Shown here: positions 10,788 through 21,386 of the stretch, piece after piece
Numbering within the stretch: position 1 is the stretch's first letter
Layout: each line of letters starts with the position of its first letter
Assembly (NCBI GenBank): GCA_037176885.1
Contig: JAWWNJ010000037.1
Span: 806,001-870,000, forward strand
DNA: 64,000 nt
Reading direction: 5' to 3'
From: Favolaschia claudopus
Taxonomy: Eukaryota; Basidiomycota; Agaricomycetes; Agaricales; Mycenaceae
Made by a program: the position numbers and the translations under genes
The notes under the pieces: generated by a model
Seen by the model: only the letters and a program-made list of their open reading frames with translations
Database searches by the model: none
What the model was told of the DNA's origin: nothing

Positions 10788-12574
10788 TTAACCCGACGGA
10801 GACAAATGCGAGCTCTCCTTCCCGCCATCGCTAGCCCCGTCATCGACGAAATGATCCGGCTGAGCAAACGCGTACCGACCACCCTCACTCGTCACCGGCC
10901 CATATTTCAGCAAAATCCGCCCTGGCTCCTTTAGGTTCAGCTCATTGAGCTCAGGGTTCCGCGTCGCTGCCAAGAAGTCGCTGAAATTGTTACCCGTCCC
11001 GCCAATCATCCTATTCTGGAAGAGCGCGATGATGCCGAAGAGGTCGCACAAGAGCGACAAACCGAGGCCGAGCCCGTAGATGAGCCAGAGCCGCCCCTTA
11101 TGATAGGCAAAGTGCGGGTTGCTGTTGGTGTACGTGCAGATTGTCGTCGTCTTTTGCGTGTTGTCGAGTGTACCGGTGAGGATGGATAGCGTGATGTTTT
11201 GCAGGGTGGACTCGAACATCTGCGCGATCTGTTCGATGGGGCGCCATGTCAGATTCCCCGCAGCGAGCGAGGTGGTCGCAGGTTGAATGAACTGCGACTG
11301 GCCGAGCTCAAGTGTCGTTGTCGAATAATTCCATGTGCCTGCGGAGTTAGAAGGTATGGGCACAACGCTACCGATCGTAAAAATGTAGAGGCTCCGAACG
11401 ATGGCAAAGTAGTTCCCTATGGCATCGTACCATGCTGTGTGAATTGCTGGGTTTGAGCCAGGGACGATACCAGTACCGGGGTCGTTTGGAGGCGAAGAGA
11501 ATTGAGTTGCAGGCTGTTGTGGAACTACTTTGTCGATGACAACGGACGAGCTAGTACCAGAGAAGGTGTAGTGGACACTGTATGTCGAGTTGTACACAAC
11601 ACATGTTAGATTTTGACCGTCATCAGCGGGGTTCCACCTCGTATAATTGGTGTACTGTGCCTCGAAGTCCCACATGAACTGTGTTTCGGTGTCCGTGTCC
11701 CAGGGAAACACTCCATTATTCTTATTGGCGGGCGTGATGTCGGCAATGGCCGCGAAATAAGGAGGAGGAGAGAATTGGGATAACCCATTGATCGCGTCCG
11801 TCCAATTCAAGATGGCAAAATCCCGTGTACCAACCGAGCATGAAAAGCCCGGGGCACTTGCCAGCACGGTGTAAGAGCAGTTTTGCCCGCAGGGCGATGT
11901 CGGAGGGAGAGGCTGGCCACTCAAAAGCGTGGTAGAAACGAGGCGTTGCGCCAACACGGTGGGTGCATTATAAGGAACCGAGGCTGATTGTAAAACTGCA
12001 CGATGTCATTCTCAAGTCGACGAAGGCACACAAGTCATGACCCACCATCGTACAGCAACGCCGATGATCCAAAATCAAAGGCGGGGACAGCACACGAGTT
12101 CGATACAGTGGACACATCAATCTCCACAGTCAATGTACCGGGCGCAAATGTGACGACGAGCTGGAAAGCATGCGCGAGCACTGCGATGAAGACGATGCCG
12201 CGGGCCTCCCGCCAAAAGTCAAGCGAGAAAAATGACAAGAGGCTTGTCGGTGATGACCACATCGCGTCCAGACCCGACACGGTGAACGCCCGCATGCGCG
12301 CCACCCTCCACGCACATTGGAGAAATGCCGTGCCGGACGACAAACCCAGCATTGCGACGACAACAGTCGCAAAAGCGATACCGATGGCGGATGCCCCGGC
12401 CTGGGAATGCACGAGCAACGACGCCGTTTTCCCTGAAGCCACCGGATGATCATTGAGCGACGAGTAGTACGCATGATGGCCCACAGCGAGTACGAGTGCG
12501 ACGAGCCATGCAAGCACGATCTTGACGAGAGGGATATAGTGACTACGAGAGCTCTGAGACGAGGAACGGTCCAT
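10788..12574 (-). CDS. four-pass membrane glycoprotein, agaric-type, function unknown
   Basis: Two exons: 12574-12046 and 11995-10788, joined across a 50-bp intron (donor GTGGGT, acceptor GTGCAG), giving 578 residues. Three hydrophobic segments lie in the N-terminal third (about 17-38, 60-85, 127-147), followed by a long lumenal or extracellular domain with many N-glycosylation sequons (NYT, NLT, NST, NYS, NIT) and paired cysteines. A last membrane segment near residue 475 (WLIYGLGLGLSLLCDLFGII) precedes a cytosolic tail. I recall similar proteins as common uncharacterised families in Agaricomycetes. No catalytic motif seen. The splice is supported by frame continuity (YDV LQSASVPY). Confidence 0.75.
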
Positions 12575-13189
12575 CGTGCTGGCGAAAAGACAAGACGAGG
12601 AAGAGCCAGCGCCGATTTAATAGATTGTCAGCGGCAGAAATAGGCATGGGAATGTTTTAGCCGATAGACGTTGGATAGACGCCCGTTAAAAAGCGCAGAG
12701 ACTGCTGAGTATGGAGCTGGGAGGCAATCCGATTGAAGGAAGATCCAAATGTGTTGCCCAAGCCTTCGCCCTTGAGCAGAGGACACGATAATTGAAGCGC
12801 AGAGGAATTCCAGGATAATGGCAACAGAAAAACACATTGCAGACGCCCGTGGGTTCTTATCATAAGAACGACTTCTCGGCAGATCGCTCTGAGCAATTCT
12901 CCAGCCAATGCTAGTGTAGAGAACGGTCTGCTGATGTGCTTTCCCGCTAACTTGACAGCATAGCGATACAGAGTTATTGACCCGAAATTGTTCTGTGAAT
13001 CTTTCGGACAGTTCAAAGCTGGCAAAAGCCGACTGCCGAGCCACAAAGCAACGTGCGATATCACTCGAGATAGAACTCCAGAAAGCCAAGGAGGTAGCCC
13101 TGAATGCATTCACTACGTAGTGGAAAAAAACATCTTCAAGATTGGCGCTTCTTGACAGGCATGTAATAATTTGCCGCTGCAACGGCTCG
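12575..13189. other. intergenic or 3' region
   Basis: Minus-strand open frames of up to 205 codons occur here but have no recognisable domain; part could be the spliced 3' end of the gene starting at 14158. A GTACGT donor-like site at about 13233 supports that possibility. Confidence 0.3.
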
Positions 13190-14158
13190 TCAGAGAACAA
13201 GAACGACACCAAAACGAAAGCGGCACGTACCATCAACCTCGCCACCCCTCTTCCTCCTTACAAACTCCTCCGCCCTCACCCAAACGTCTTCCCCGCCTCG
13301 CACTCCCCTCTCCCAATCCTGATAAGGATTATCATACGTCCCCACAACCAACCGCTCCATCCCCACCCCCACCCTTTCCTCTCCATCCTCCTCAAACATA
13401 GCCGCTGTCTGCTCCGTCACCTGCTCCAGAAACCCCACCGCGCTCTCCTCATCCGTCGCCGTGAACCCCACCACCAGCACCCGCAGCTGCTGATAACGCT
13501 GTAGAATTGCACGTAGAAACGACGGATGCAGCTGGGTATTGAATCCTAAATACTCGAGGTTCGGCATTTTTGCTGGCGCTTGTGGGTGTGTGAGCCATAG
13601 GAGGTCTTCGGGCTCGTCTTCCTCCTCGATATACACCTCCTCGAACAGGTCGAGGTGCGTTATACATGCAAAGAGCGGATGATCGAGATCGACTTCAGAG
13701 CCTGGAAAGAGGAGCGTCATCTCGATGCTGAGGCGCTTCAGAGAGTGCATTTGGGCGAGGGCGGGGAGGAGGTGAGGGCCGGTGATGTCGCCAATTAATG
13801 AGAGGGAGGTGATTCCTGGGCAGCGGTGCATAAATTTGGAGAGTGTGTCGGGTTTCAAGGAGAATGGGCTTGAATATAGGAGGAGGTGGCGGACGGCGGA
13901 TTCGAGGAAGGCGGGGGGCTTTGAAAGGATTACTGTTAAGACGGATTCAATGCTTCTGACGCCGTTGAGGAGCAGCAGGTGGTAGAGTATAGGTTCGAGC
14001 CTGAGATGTGCGCGTACGAGTCAAGTTAGAAATTCATGAAGGAGAACGCACCAGATGCGAACACGATGAGCGACAAGTAAAAGAGTGGGTATTTGTGAGC
14101 GATTCACGGCGGCGCATTCGAAAACCAGCCTTTCGAGCTCGGTGGGAAGTCGAGACAT
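13190..14158 (-). CDS. divergent F-box-like/LRR protein, agaric type
   Basis: Starts at 14158 with MSRLPTELERLVFECA, an F-box-like opening. Exon 1 ends at 14052; a 51-bp intron (14051-14001) restores the frame into LEPILYHLLLLNGVRS, then SLKPDTLSKFMHRCPGITSL. LRR-like repeats follow (ITSLSLIGDITG, LKRLSIEM, ITHLDLFEEV, LEYLGFN, LRVLVVGF). Not a member of the LDPMARLP family: no coiled coil and a different F-box. The 3' end is uncertain; the frame stops at 13190, but a GTACGT near 13233 could be a donor of another intron. A known type of agaric protein with no assigned target. Confidence 0.6.
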
Positions 14159-14953
14159 GGAGGTGAAAGTTAAAGCAATTGAGGTGTCTGATAACGATCT
14201 TTGATTCCGGCTCAGTCCGCTCGACGCTCGGTCAGAAATTTGAGGCGTGAAGTATCGACGACAAGCTTGAAGTACTGCTTAGCGGGCTTAGCGAGTTGGT
14301 AAATAAGCAAAGGACGGGAAGGACAAGGTCTCGACACTCACTGACGGCCATCTTGCCGTTTCCTTCGAATTGTAGTTCCAGCCACCGCGCCCCACAGTCA
14401 CTATCCCAGTCGGTAAAAATAATGGGGCGTTCCCAACCACCGTTTCGAGTACGTTGCCAGTCCTTTCGATTCCGAGTCGTGCGCCGCAATTGATACCGAG
14501 CGCGCCGATTCATCCCTATCTAAAGATGCCGTGTCACTCCTCTCGCCTACGGCGCCCAGTCAATTACCCTGCCAAAATCGCGAACAGCTCAAGTACAAAC
14601 TTACTAGGCGCAGAAGGTCGCTTGTTTGTCGCAGAGCTTCGCGTGAAAATTTCATTACTTACTTCTGCCGCACTGCGACTTAGCGATGCCTCAAGTACTA
14701 CATCGACCACAACCAGGGACTATCCAGGGCAAACGCTAGCGATCTGACGTTGTTCGGCGGTCTTTATGTGACGCGCCTCAGCGAACGACTTTGGATGTAG
14801 CTGCGATTGAGGCCTTCAAAGGCGGGTAGAGCCAGTTTGGGTGTCTTCCTGTCGCTGCCAAGAGTCTTGTAATCGTATCGAACCGCGAGAGAGCTGTAGA
14901 CATGGTAGACTTGTGGTAGACGTTGGAGAATGGCTGAGAATGGGCGTGTTGTT
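14159..14953. other. intergenic
   Basis: No gene recognised between the divergently transcribed genes at 14158 and 15049. Confidence 0.35.
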
Positions 14954-14974
14954 TCGGCCGAGCTAACCCTAACC
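14954..14974 (+). promoter_or_regulatory. TCGGCCGA plus telomere-like CTAACCCTAACC
   Basis: TCGGCCGA (14954-14961) is immediately followed by CTAACCCTAACC (14963-14974), about 75 nt before the ATG at 15049. A telobox-like CTAACCCTAACCC also precedes the F-box gene at 63547; in both cases a GTCGGCCCG string follows. Confidence 0.45.
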
Positions 14975-15048
14975 ATAGCCTTAGCCGCCTATCGTCGGCC
15001 CGGGACGCCGCCAGAATTCTTGGTTTTTACCGTCATCGTGCTTCGCCC

Positions 15049-16347
15049 ATGTCGCGGAATGCCGCAATCTCAAAGCTACAGGACGATCTGGATGCACTTT
15101 CGTCCGCTATAAATGTTCAAAGAGCGATACTCCGTGACTTGAAGGCGAAGCGCCTTGAAGCCCAGCACAGACTCAACCTTTTTCTCGATCCTATGGCGCG
15201 ATTACCACTTGAGCTCCAATCCTACATCTTCGTTTTCGTGGACTCCCAATCATTGCCACAAAAACCGGATCTCAATGAAGCTCCCATACTTTTTCTTCGT
15301 GTCTGTCGTCTGTGGCGCGATATTGCCCTTGCCACTCCGATACTCTGGACCCAACTCCAGATCGACTCCTTCCCTTGCCAAACTAACTACCTTGAGGCTT
15401 GCGCAATGTGGCTCAAGCGCGCGCGCAGTCTTCCGCTGTCTGTCACGTTGCGCGGGGCTCTCAGACTAGACAAAAATTTACAGGACTTGCTGGCGCAGTG
15501 TAGTCCTCGATTGAAGGACTTGACGCTAGTGATAGATCAGATACTGGTCAAAGGTCCAACGTCCTCAGAAATCATGTGGAAAATGCCCGAAAGGTCGCTG
15601 GCTTCATTGAAGACATTGTCGATAGAGCCCACAGGCTACTATACTTATGGGTACATCAGCGAATGGCTCGATATCCTGCGCGCCGCTCCCAGATTATCTC
15701 ATTGTAAAATGATCAACACGCTCGAGGATCCCGATGTATTGCCTCTTCAGCCGTTGATGCTCGCGTCCCTGGAGTGTATGCATCTTGGCGAGCCCGGTGA
15801 CTGGAACTTGCGGGACAACATGGGCAGCAATTCTCTTGTTATTTTGCGATATCTCACCTTACCCGCTCTCAAGATTCTGACCGTATCCGAATTAGACATT
15901 GCCGACGACGCATTTTTGTCGTTCCTTTCCCGCTCCTCACCTCCCCTCGAGTCACTCAAAATGACCCTTTCACACGAGGAACCGTGGCCTGAGTCCGTCG
16001 TCTCACGTTTTCTCCCCCTCATCCCCCAGCTTATCACTCTCGACCTGGCGGCAATCGACGGGGATCCTATCCTTCCCTTTGTCGATCTCCTAGCTTCCTC
16101 CGAGGTCCTGCCCCATCTCCGCACAATTGTCTTCCGCCCAAACACTGCGGCGAACATTCACTATAGCAGGTTGCTCAGTATGCTCAAGTGCCGCTTCACT
16201 TTGTGCCCCACTCGACTCGAGCGTTTTGAGCTCAACTTCACGGAATATGTGGACATGCCGAATGAAGAAGTGAGAGTTGCGCTGCAGCAGTTGGCGAGGG
16301 ATGGGCTCAAGATTCACATCGGGGCTCCCGGGAACAATATGCTCTAA
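15049..16347 (+). CDS. F-box/LRR-like protein
   Basis: 432 residues, single exon, from MSRNAAISKLQDDL. Coiled coil 8-42 (SSAINVQRAILRDLKAKR), F-box LDPMARLPLELQSYIF, VCRLWRDIALATPILW. Body LRR-like, with GSNSLVILRYLTLPALKIL and SELDIADDAFLSFLSRSSPP. The tail is GLKIHIGAPGNNML, slightly altered from the usual NLL end. Best relative is 7351-8709, now on the opposite strand about 6 kb away, so at least one inversion or inverted duplication separates them. Intact. Confidence 0.9.
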   Translation: MSRNAAISKLQDDLDALSSAINVQRAILRDLKAKRLEAQHRLNLFLDPMARLPLELQSYIFVFVDSQSLPQKPDLNEAPILFLRVCRLWRDIALATPILWTQLQIDSFPCQTNYLEACAMWLKRARSLPLSVTLRGALRLDKNLQDLLAQCSPRLKDLTLVIDQILVKGPTSSEIMWKMPERSLASLKTLSIEPTGYYTYGYISEWLDILRAAPRLSHCKMINTLEDPDVLPLQPLMLASLECMHLGEPGDWNLRDNMGSNSLVILRYLTLPALKILTVSELDIADDAFLSFLSRSSPPLESLKMTLSHEEPWPESVVSRFLPLIPQLITLDLAAIDGDPILPFVDLLASSEVLPHLRTIVFRPNTAANIHYSRLLSMLKCRFTLCPTRLERFELNFTEYVDMPNEEVRVALQQLARDGLKIHIGAPGNNML

Positions 16348-17676
16348 CTTCAGTTTTCTGCACGCTGCATTCATGCCAACATGCTCGACATACACAACTA
16401 TATATGCTGCTTATCTGAGTTATCTCTCTGTCGCTTCGAAGTCTCTTTTTAGTACCTCTACTTCAGATCGTACATATAAGCGCGCGACGCAAACACCCTC
16501 TTCCATCTTAGTTTTTGCATGTATCTCTTGCAAATCAGTACTCGAATTTCCATGGGTTTTCCCGCTTACCTGCTGGGCTTGAGTTTCGTGTGCAGATAGC
16601 TTCGTATGATTAGTCGCCTGGCTTCGAATAAATTAAAATTTCTTTAATAGCAGACATACGCGCAGAATCATCAACATCGGGTCGAGGCTGGTCGGAGGGC
16701 AAAGCCGACTCTAGTTTCTTCCTGTTTCGTACCTCCACCTACTTTTGCTCTTGACGGCTTTCTACACCGTCTACTAAGCGCTCAGCTGTTATCGCGGCGT
16801 AAACTCTGCCTCATCCGCCCTGTATATCCCAACTTAAATTCCAGTTATTTCTCTGACCCTACTTGCATCGTGACTTGCGACTCTGAGCCGCTAGCACCGC
16901 CGGATATCCTGCACGCTCTACCCTGCCTCCGGCAACGCCTTCCTCGACACCATTGTGCGAAGTTCAGAGATCGATGCGCCCAGAAAAGGAAGAAATTTGG
17001 GAAGCAAATCTCAGACATTTGAAAGAAGATTTACATTCGCCCGATTGAACTCCGATAACGGACCCCACCTCGAATCCTGCAGCCTGTCGATTCTATGACT
17101 GACAATTTCCTCTTCGCGGGCATGAGTGGGCTTGGAAGACTTGCAATCTCGACGTCGGAGTCCTCGTCATTTCCGTTTTCTCTGACTTTGCTCGCGACTT
17201 GGGCCACCTCGCAAACGCCGAAATCAATTTTGACTTGAAGTTTACATCCGCTGCAGAGTCTCAGACATCCTGCTTCCACCTCCTTCAGAAAGGTATAAAT
17301 CAAACAGCACCCCCAGGCTATGGACCTCAGTGCGCACCGTTTATTCCTTCTCTTCTCTTTTTTTCTCTCTACCTCTTCGCCTCGCTTCACTTCTCTCTAT
17401 CTCTCTCAATCTGTTTTTCTACTCTCCACTACTACTACGCATAATTGACGGGACACTACTACTCCTATTGTGAGTTACCCTGTCCCCATCCCTGTAGGCG
17501 CTCGGACCCTCGCTGACCTTGATTTTATCTAGAATCGCAACATCTGTTGCCCCAAAGGCACTGCACCGGCCGGGCAGCTCTGGAGGTTGGAAAACAAAAA
17601 AGAAAAATTGTATAATCACACCAGTACGTGGCGTCCTGCTTTTTCCCTTCGCTCGCTAACCCTGCTGCCTATTCAG
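16348..17676. other. intergenic, CT-rich
   Basis: No gene I can support. Pyrimidine-rich plus strand with T-runs near 17341-17420; a few GT..AG pairs may belong to 5' exons of the putative gene beginning downstream. Confidence 0.35.
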
Positions 17677-18215
17677 AAAACCCAAACACGCACCAATCGC
17701 AAAAGACGCTCTTGAAAGTCTAATCGGCACCAGGCAACCCCACCCGACGCACCCACCCACACAAAACCGAAACAAATGTTAAAATCACTGTGAGTCGGCA
17801 CGGTCGTATACTGCGCTCTTTCTGACTCTGCAGTCCTTAGATAAAAGCTTACAAAAACCCGTTCAGGCCGAAGTACCTGAAGAAGGACATGAATTGAAAG
17901 TGAGTCTGGTCCTTCATCTGTTTGCCTTTCACTAACATTGCGTCCAGAATACAAGCCCCAATATGAAACCCAAAAACACATCGATTTCGCTTCCTTATTT
18001 TGCTCCCTCTTCTCCGTCTCTGGCCCCTCAAATCGACCATCGTCTAGCAGTAAGCCCGCTCTTCGCTCCGCCTCTTCTTTCGCTCACGCCCCACTTCTAG
18101 GCACTAGCGACCTCGCGCGGCTTCATCTCCACTGCCCCCTCACTCATCACCCGACTCGAGCTCGACTCCAGTCTTCACCACCAACACCTTCACGCTGGTC
18201 GTATTACCTTCACAA
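17677..18215 (+). CDS. putative multi-exon gene, unknown product (ends not defined)
   Basis: Four consecutive open segments join in one frame across GT..AG introns: 17677-17777, 17841-17899, 17948-18049 and 18101-18215. They read KPKHAPIAKDALESLIG, YKSLQKPVQAEVPEEGHELK, NTSPNMKPKNTSISLPYF and ALATSRGFISTAPSLITRL. Intron lengths of 48-63 bp fit this genome. I found no start codon exon and the downstream part (18290-18410) can be spliced in more than one way, so the limits given are only those supported. No domain recognised. It could be chance in CT-rich sequence. Confidence 0.3.
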
Positions 18216-19218
18216 GTCGGTCCTCGTTCTTTCTTTTCTTTTTGGTGAGCTCTCCCCTTCCTCTCCCTTATCTTCAGGTTCTAACGCCTTCCCGCAGCCG
18301 CGCTGGTCGTATTCGGAGGATCACGGAGATCCTTGCATTCCCGCTCCCGGCTCAAGTACGCATTCTTCTTATTTCTTGTTCGTTGCAGATCCTGACTTCG
18401 GTTCATGAACTCTAGAAGGCGCTTGCCCCCCGCCCTCGAGTCCCTCCTCCTTTGTTGGTTACTTCTCTGGGCAGGCTCCTCTCGGCACTTCGTCAACGCT
18501 GGCTTGCCGTTTATCTCCACTTTCTTGGGTGTTGGCGGTTGGGACTGAGGTTGTGCTCGGTGCGGGAGATGAGCGAGGAGGTGGTGGAGATGGTGGTCAC
18601 TGCGAGGCAGATGCTGCGGTGGTGGGCGTCGTACGGAGGGGCTTTCTCATCTTTTGCTATCTTTCGAACGAGCTCGCGGACTCTCCTTCTTTTATTGTGT
18701 AATGCGGAGTAGAAGGTCAGAAACCTGTACGTGGCGATAGATAATAAACCTGGGGCTATAAACTCTTCTTCGCGCTTGCGCTTGGACTGGATTGAGCTTG
18801 CTTCGGCGAGTTGTTACGTATTGAGCAAATTCTTTTCTTTTACCACCAACCTCTTCGTTCCGCGACTTGTCGCAACGCATTGTTTCATGCCCGAACTTAG
18901 ACGTTCCACGAAATTCATGGCCGGCATTGGCGAACCAGAAGACTTCAGCAATATTATTCAATGGTTCTCCTTGGCTAGCCTCGTGGACGCCTTGATACGT
19001 ACGAGCAAGTCAAGCATTGAAAGGCTTTATTAGAGGCAAAGCTTTTGTTCCAACCTACCTCAAGGTATATCCCGCTGATCATCCTTCTCGAGCAGGCATC
19101 GAGTCTACAGCAGAGAATCAGAGGATTTGGTCGAGGTCAAGAGCTTAAGCGAGCGAGCCGGCATCACCATCGGCGACCAAGCCGCTTTGCTGGTAGCTAC
19201 ATACTTACCACCACCGCG
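18216..19218. other. intergenic
   Basis: May contain the 3' exons of the preceding putative gene (to about 18415). Nothing else recognised up to the F-box promoter, which matches the sequence upstream of 3404 for at least 60 nt. Confidence 0.35.
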
Positions 19219-20550
19219 ATGTGGCCGAACTCCGTCCCAGAGCTGCGTGAAGTTATCGGCGAGCTCTCCTCCGCCATCGACGCTCAACAAGCTATTCTTC
19301 ACGACTTGTTGACTAAACGCAGCGAAGCTCTGCGAAAGCTCAATTTTTTTCTTGACCCTATGACGCGTCTACCGCTTGAACTCCAATCCAATATCCTGCT
19401 GTCCGTCGACTCGGACAACTATCCGCCTAAACCGATCCCTAAATCACCTCCAATGGTCTTTCTTGGTGTATGCAGGCTTTGGCGCGACATCGCGCTCGCT
19501 ACACCACAACTCTGGGTCAAAATCCACATCGATTCCTTGCCTCGTGGACCCAACTACGCCAAGCTTTGCAGCCTGTGGCTCGAGCGCGCACGAACTCTTC
19601 CTTTGTCAATCTCACTCCACGGCTCCCTGAAACTAGACCACAGCGTCCAGAATTTGCTGGCACGGTACAGCGCAAAATTGTCCGACTTAAAGTTGAGCCT
19701 GTCGCCAAATGTTTCGCTCGACGCGCGGTTCCCGTATGTTCTCTGGAGACGAGGAGGGCAGTCGCTCCCTGCACTCAAGACGTTGTCAATCACGGCCTCG
19801 CAGGAGGATCCCTACTGCGGTGACATGCGCGAGTGGCTAGGCATAATGCGCGATGCCCCGAACCTTTCGAGTTGCGTGATGTTCAACATGGAGTACGAGG
19901 AGCAAGACGATGACTTCGCTGCGTCGGATCCGCTGACACTCCAATCTCTCGAGACTCTCCAGCTCGGAGACGTGCAGTCCATGTTCCTGCTCGGCGCCGA
20001 ACATGCAAGCAGCGCTGCTATTTTACGACATCTCACCCTCCCCGCACTCAAAGCCCTGACTCTCTCCTCCCTCGACGAGATTAGCATGGAGGAAATGACA
20101 GCCTTTCTTCACCGCTCGTCTATGCCCCTCGAATCTTTCAACACAGCCGTCCCACTTGAATTTCATTCAATGGTCCAACACCTCCGTCTCCTCCCCTCGC
20201 TCGTCACCCTCCACCTTCATGGGCGTCCCGACGACGAGCCGGATGGCGATCCATTCCTCCTTATCCTCGACGAGCTACGCACCGTGTCCGATTTCCTTCC
20301 CAACCTCCGTGCACTCGAGATCTACACAATCTCTCCGGTGAGGTTCGACTACGACACGGTCCTCAGCATGCTTAGATTCCGCTTCACATCGTGCTCCACC
20401 CCGCTTGAGCGCTTCGAGATTAGTTTCCCGCAGCGTATGAATAATGACCATGCTGGTGATCTGCCGAATGAGCAAGCCAGAGCGGGGCTGCGGCAGCTGG
20501 TGGAGGAAGGGCTGAAGATCCACATTGGCCACAGCGAGAATCTTCTCTGA
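19219..20550 (+). CDS. F-box/LRR-like protein (MWPN pair, copy 2)
   Basis: 443 residues from MWPNSVPELREV; the frame is open 58 codons further up but the matching gene at 2076-3404 starts at this Met. Coiled coil 7-40, F-box LDPMTRLPLELQSNIL (41 onward), VCRLWRDIALATPQLW. Conserved body segments include EDPYCGDMREWLGIMRDAPN and an acidic EEQDDDFAA loop. Ends GLKIHIGHSENLL, identical in tail to copy 1. It is followed by SDR copy 2 as copy 1 is followed by SDR copy 1. Differences are spread over the LRR-like body, so both copies look under selection to stay open. Confidence 0.92.
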   Translation: MWPNSVPELREVIGELSSAIDAQQAILHDLLTKRSEALRKLNFFLDPMTRLPLELQSNILLSVDSDNYPPKPIPKSPPMVFLGVCRLWRDIALATPQLWVKIHIDSLPRGPNYAKLCSLWLERARTLPLSISLHGSLKLDHSVQNLLARYSAKLSDLKLSLSPNVSLDARFPYVLWRRGGQSLPALKTLSITASQEDPYCGDMREWLGIMRDAPNLSSCVMFNMEYEEQDDDFAASDPLTLQSLETLQLGDVQSMFLLGAEHASSAAILRHLTLPALKALTLSSLDEISMEEMTAFLHRSSMPLESFNTAVPLEFHSMVQHLRLLPSLVTLHLHGRPDDEPDGDPFLLILDELRTVSDFLPNLRALEIYTISPVRFDYDTVLSMLRFRFTSCSTPLERFEISFPQRMNNDHAGDLPNEQARAGLRQLVEEGLKIHIGHSENLL

Positions 20551-21339
20551 TTTCAGTGGTAAGCTTCTATGCTATTCCGTTTTCTTAGCTTTTCATCTCA
20601 CACTTGTTCACAGCGTCGATAATCATCCGCCAGGATACCTGCAAACTGAAGGTTAATGCGATATGCGGCCGTCCTTGTACCCTCGCCACCCACGCACGCT
20701 CTATCAACTCGATGCTGCTCCTGCCTCTCAAGGCGTACATATGAGCTCTGCCCGTCCTGAAATCGAAATATTGATACAGTACTCTCTCGTCGTTTGGACG
20801 AGTGTTGCGGCTTAGTTGTTATATGAATTGTCATTGCCCTCCTAGCCTACAACCGTTACTGTACTGTATTAGACTGTATTGTATTGCCAGTGGTCATAGC
20901 TTTCAATGAGATAATCGAATCTCGATTTTCGTGTCGGCGTGTGTCGGCGTGTGTCGGCCGAAACCTTCTTGCTTTCTACCGTTGTGTGCTCAAAACTACC
21001 TCTGTTGGATGCACTATTTGTATCTCTGCGTGAAGATCTGCTCTCATTCTGACCTTCTGCTTTACCTCGAAGCCAATTCAGTAGTGTCTTGATGCTTCGC
21101 GCCTGGTTTGAAATTTCCGGGGGCGTCTATTCCCCGACTCAGCAAGATGCGGCGCGGCAGGAGGGTACGCGCTTTCAGACCCAGCGACCAACCAAAGACC
21201 GGAGATCCCGCTGGCTCCGACTCACCGGGAAAGGTACACAGTACGCTTTGGCTGGTTAACGCGACATTTCGTAAACATTTGGTTTATTTAGTCATTTACC
21301 GACTGCCTGGAAAGGGCGAATTCGCCGGTGAACTGAGGT
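20551..21339. other. intergenic part of the inverted duplication
   Basis: No gene. Contains three near-perfect GTGTCGGC(GT) units at about 20933-20958, ending in TCGGCCGA (20954-20961). The right part matches 1220-1400 inverted. Confidence 0.4.
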
Positions 21340-21347
21340 TATAAAGG
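21340..21347 (+). promoter_or_regulatory. TATA box of SDR copy 2
   Basis: TATAAAGG, 40 nt before the ATG at 21387; conserved with copy 1. Confidence 0.6.
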
Positions 21348-21386
21348 CACTGACCAGGATGGGCTCATTCTCTCACTCCTCAATCG

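Noticed and set aside
12628..13245. 205-codon minus-strand frame as a separate gene
   Set aside because: No recognisable domain; may partly be the 3' region of the adjacent LRR gene.
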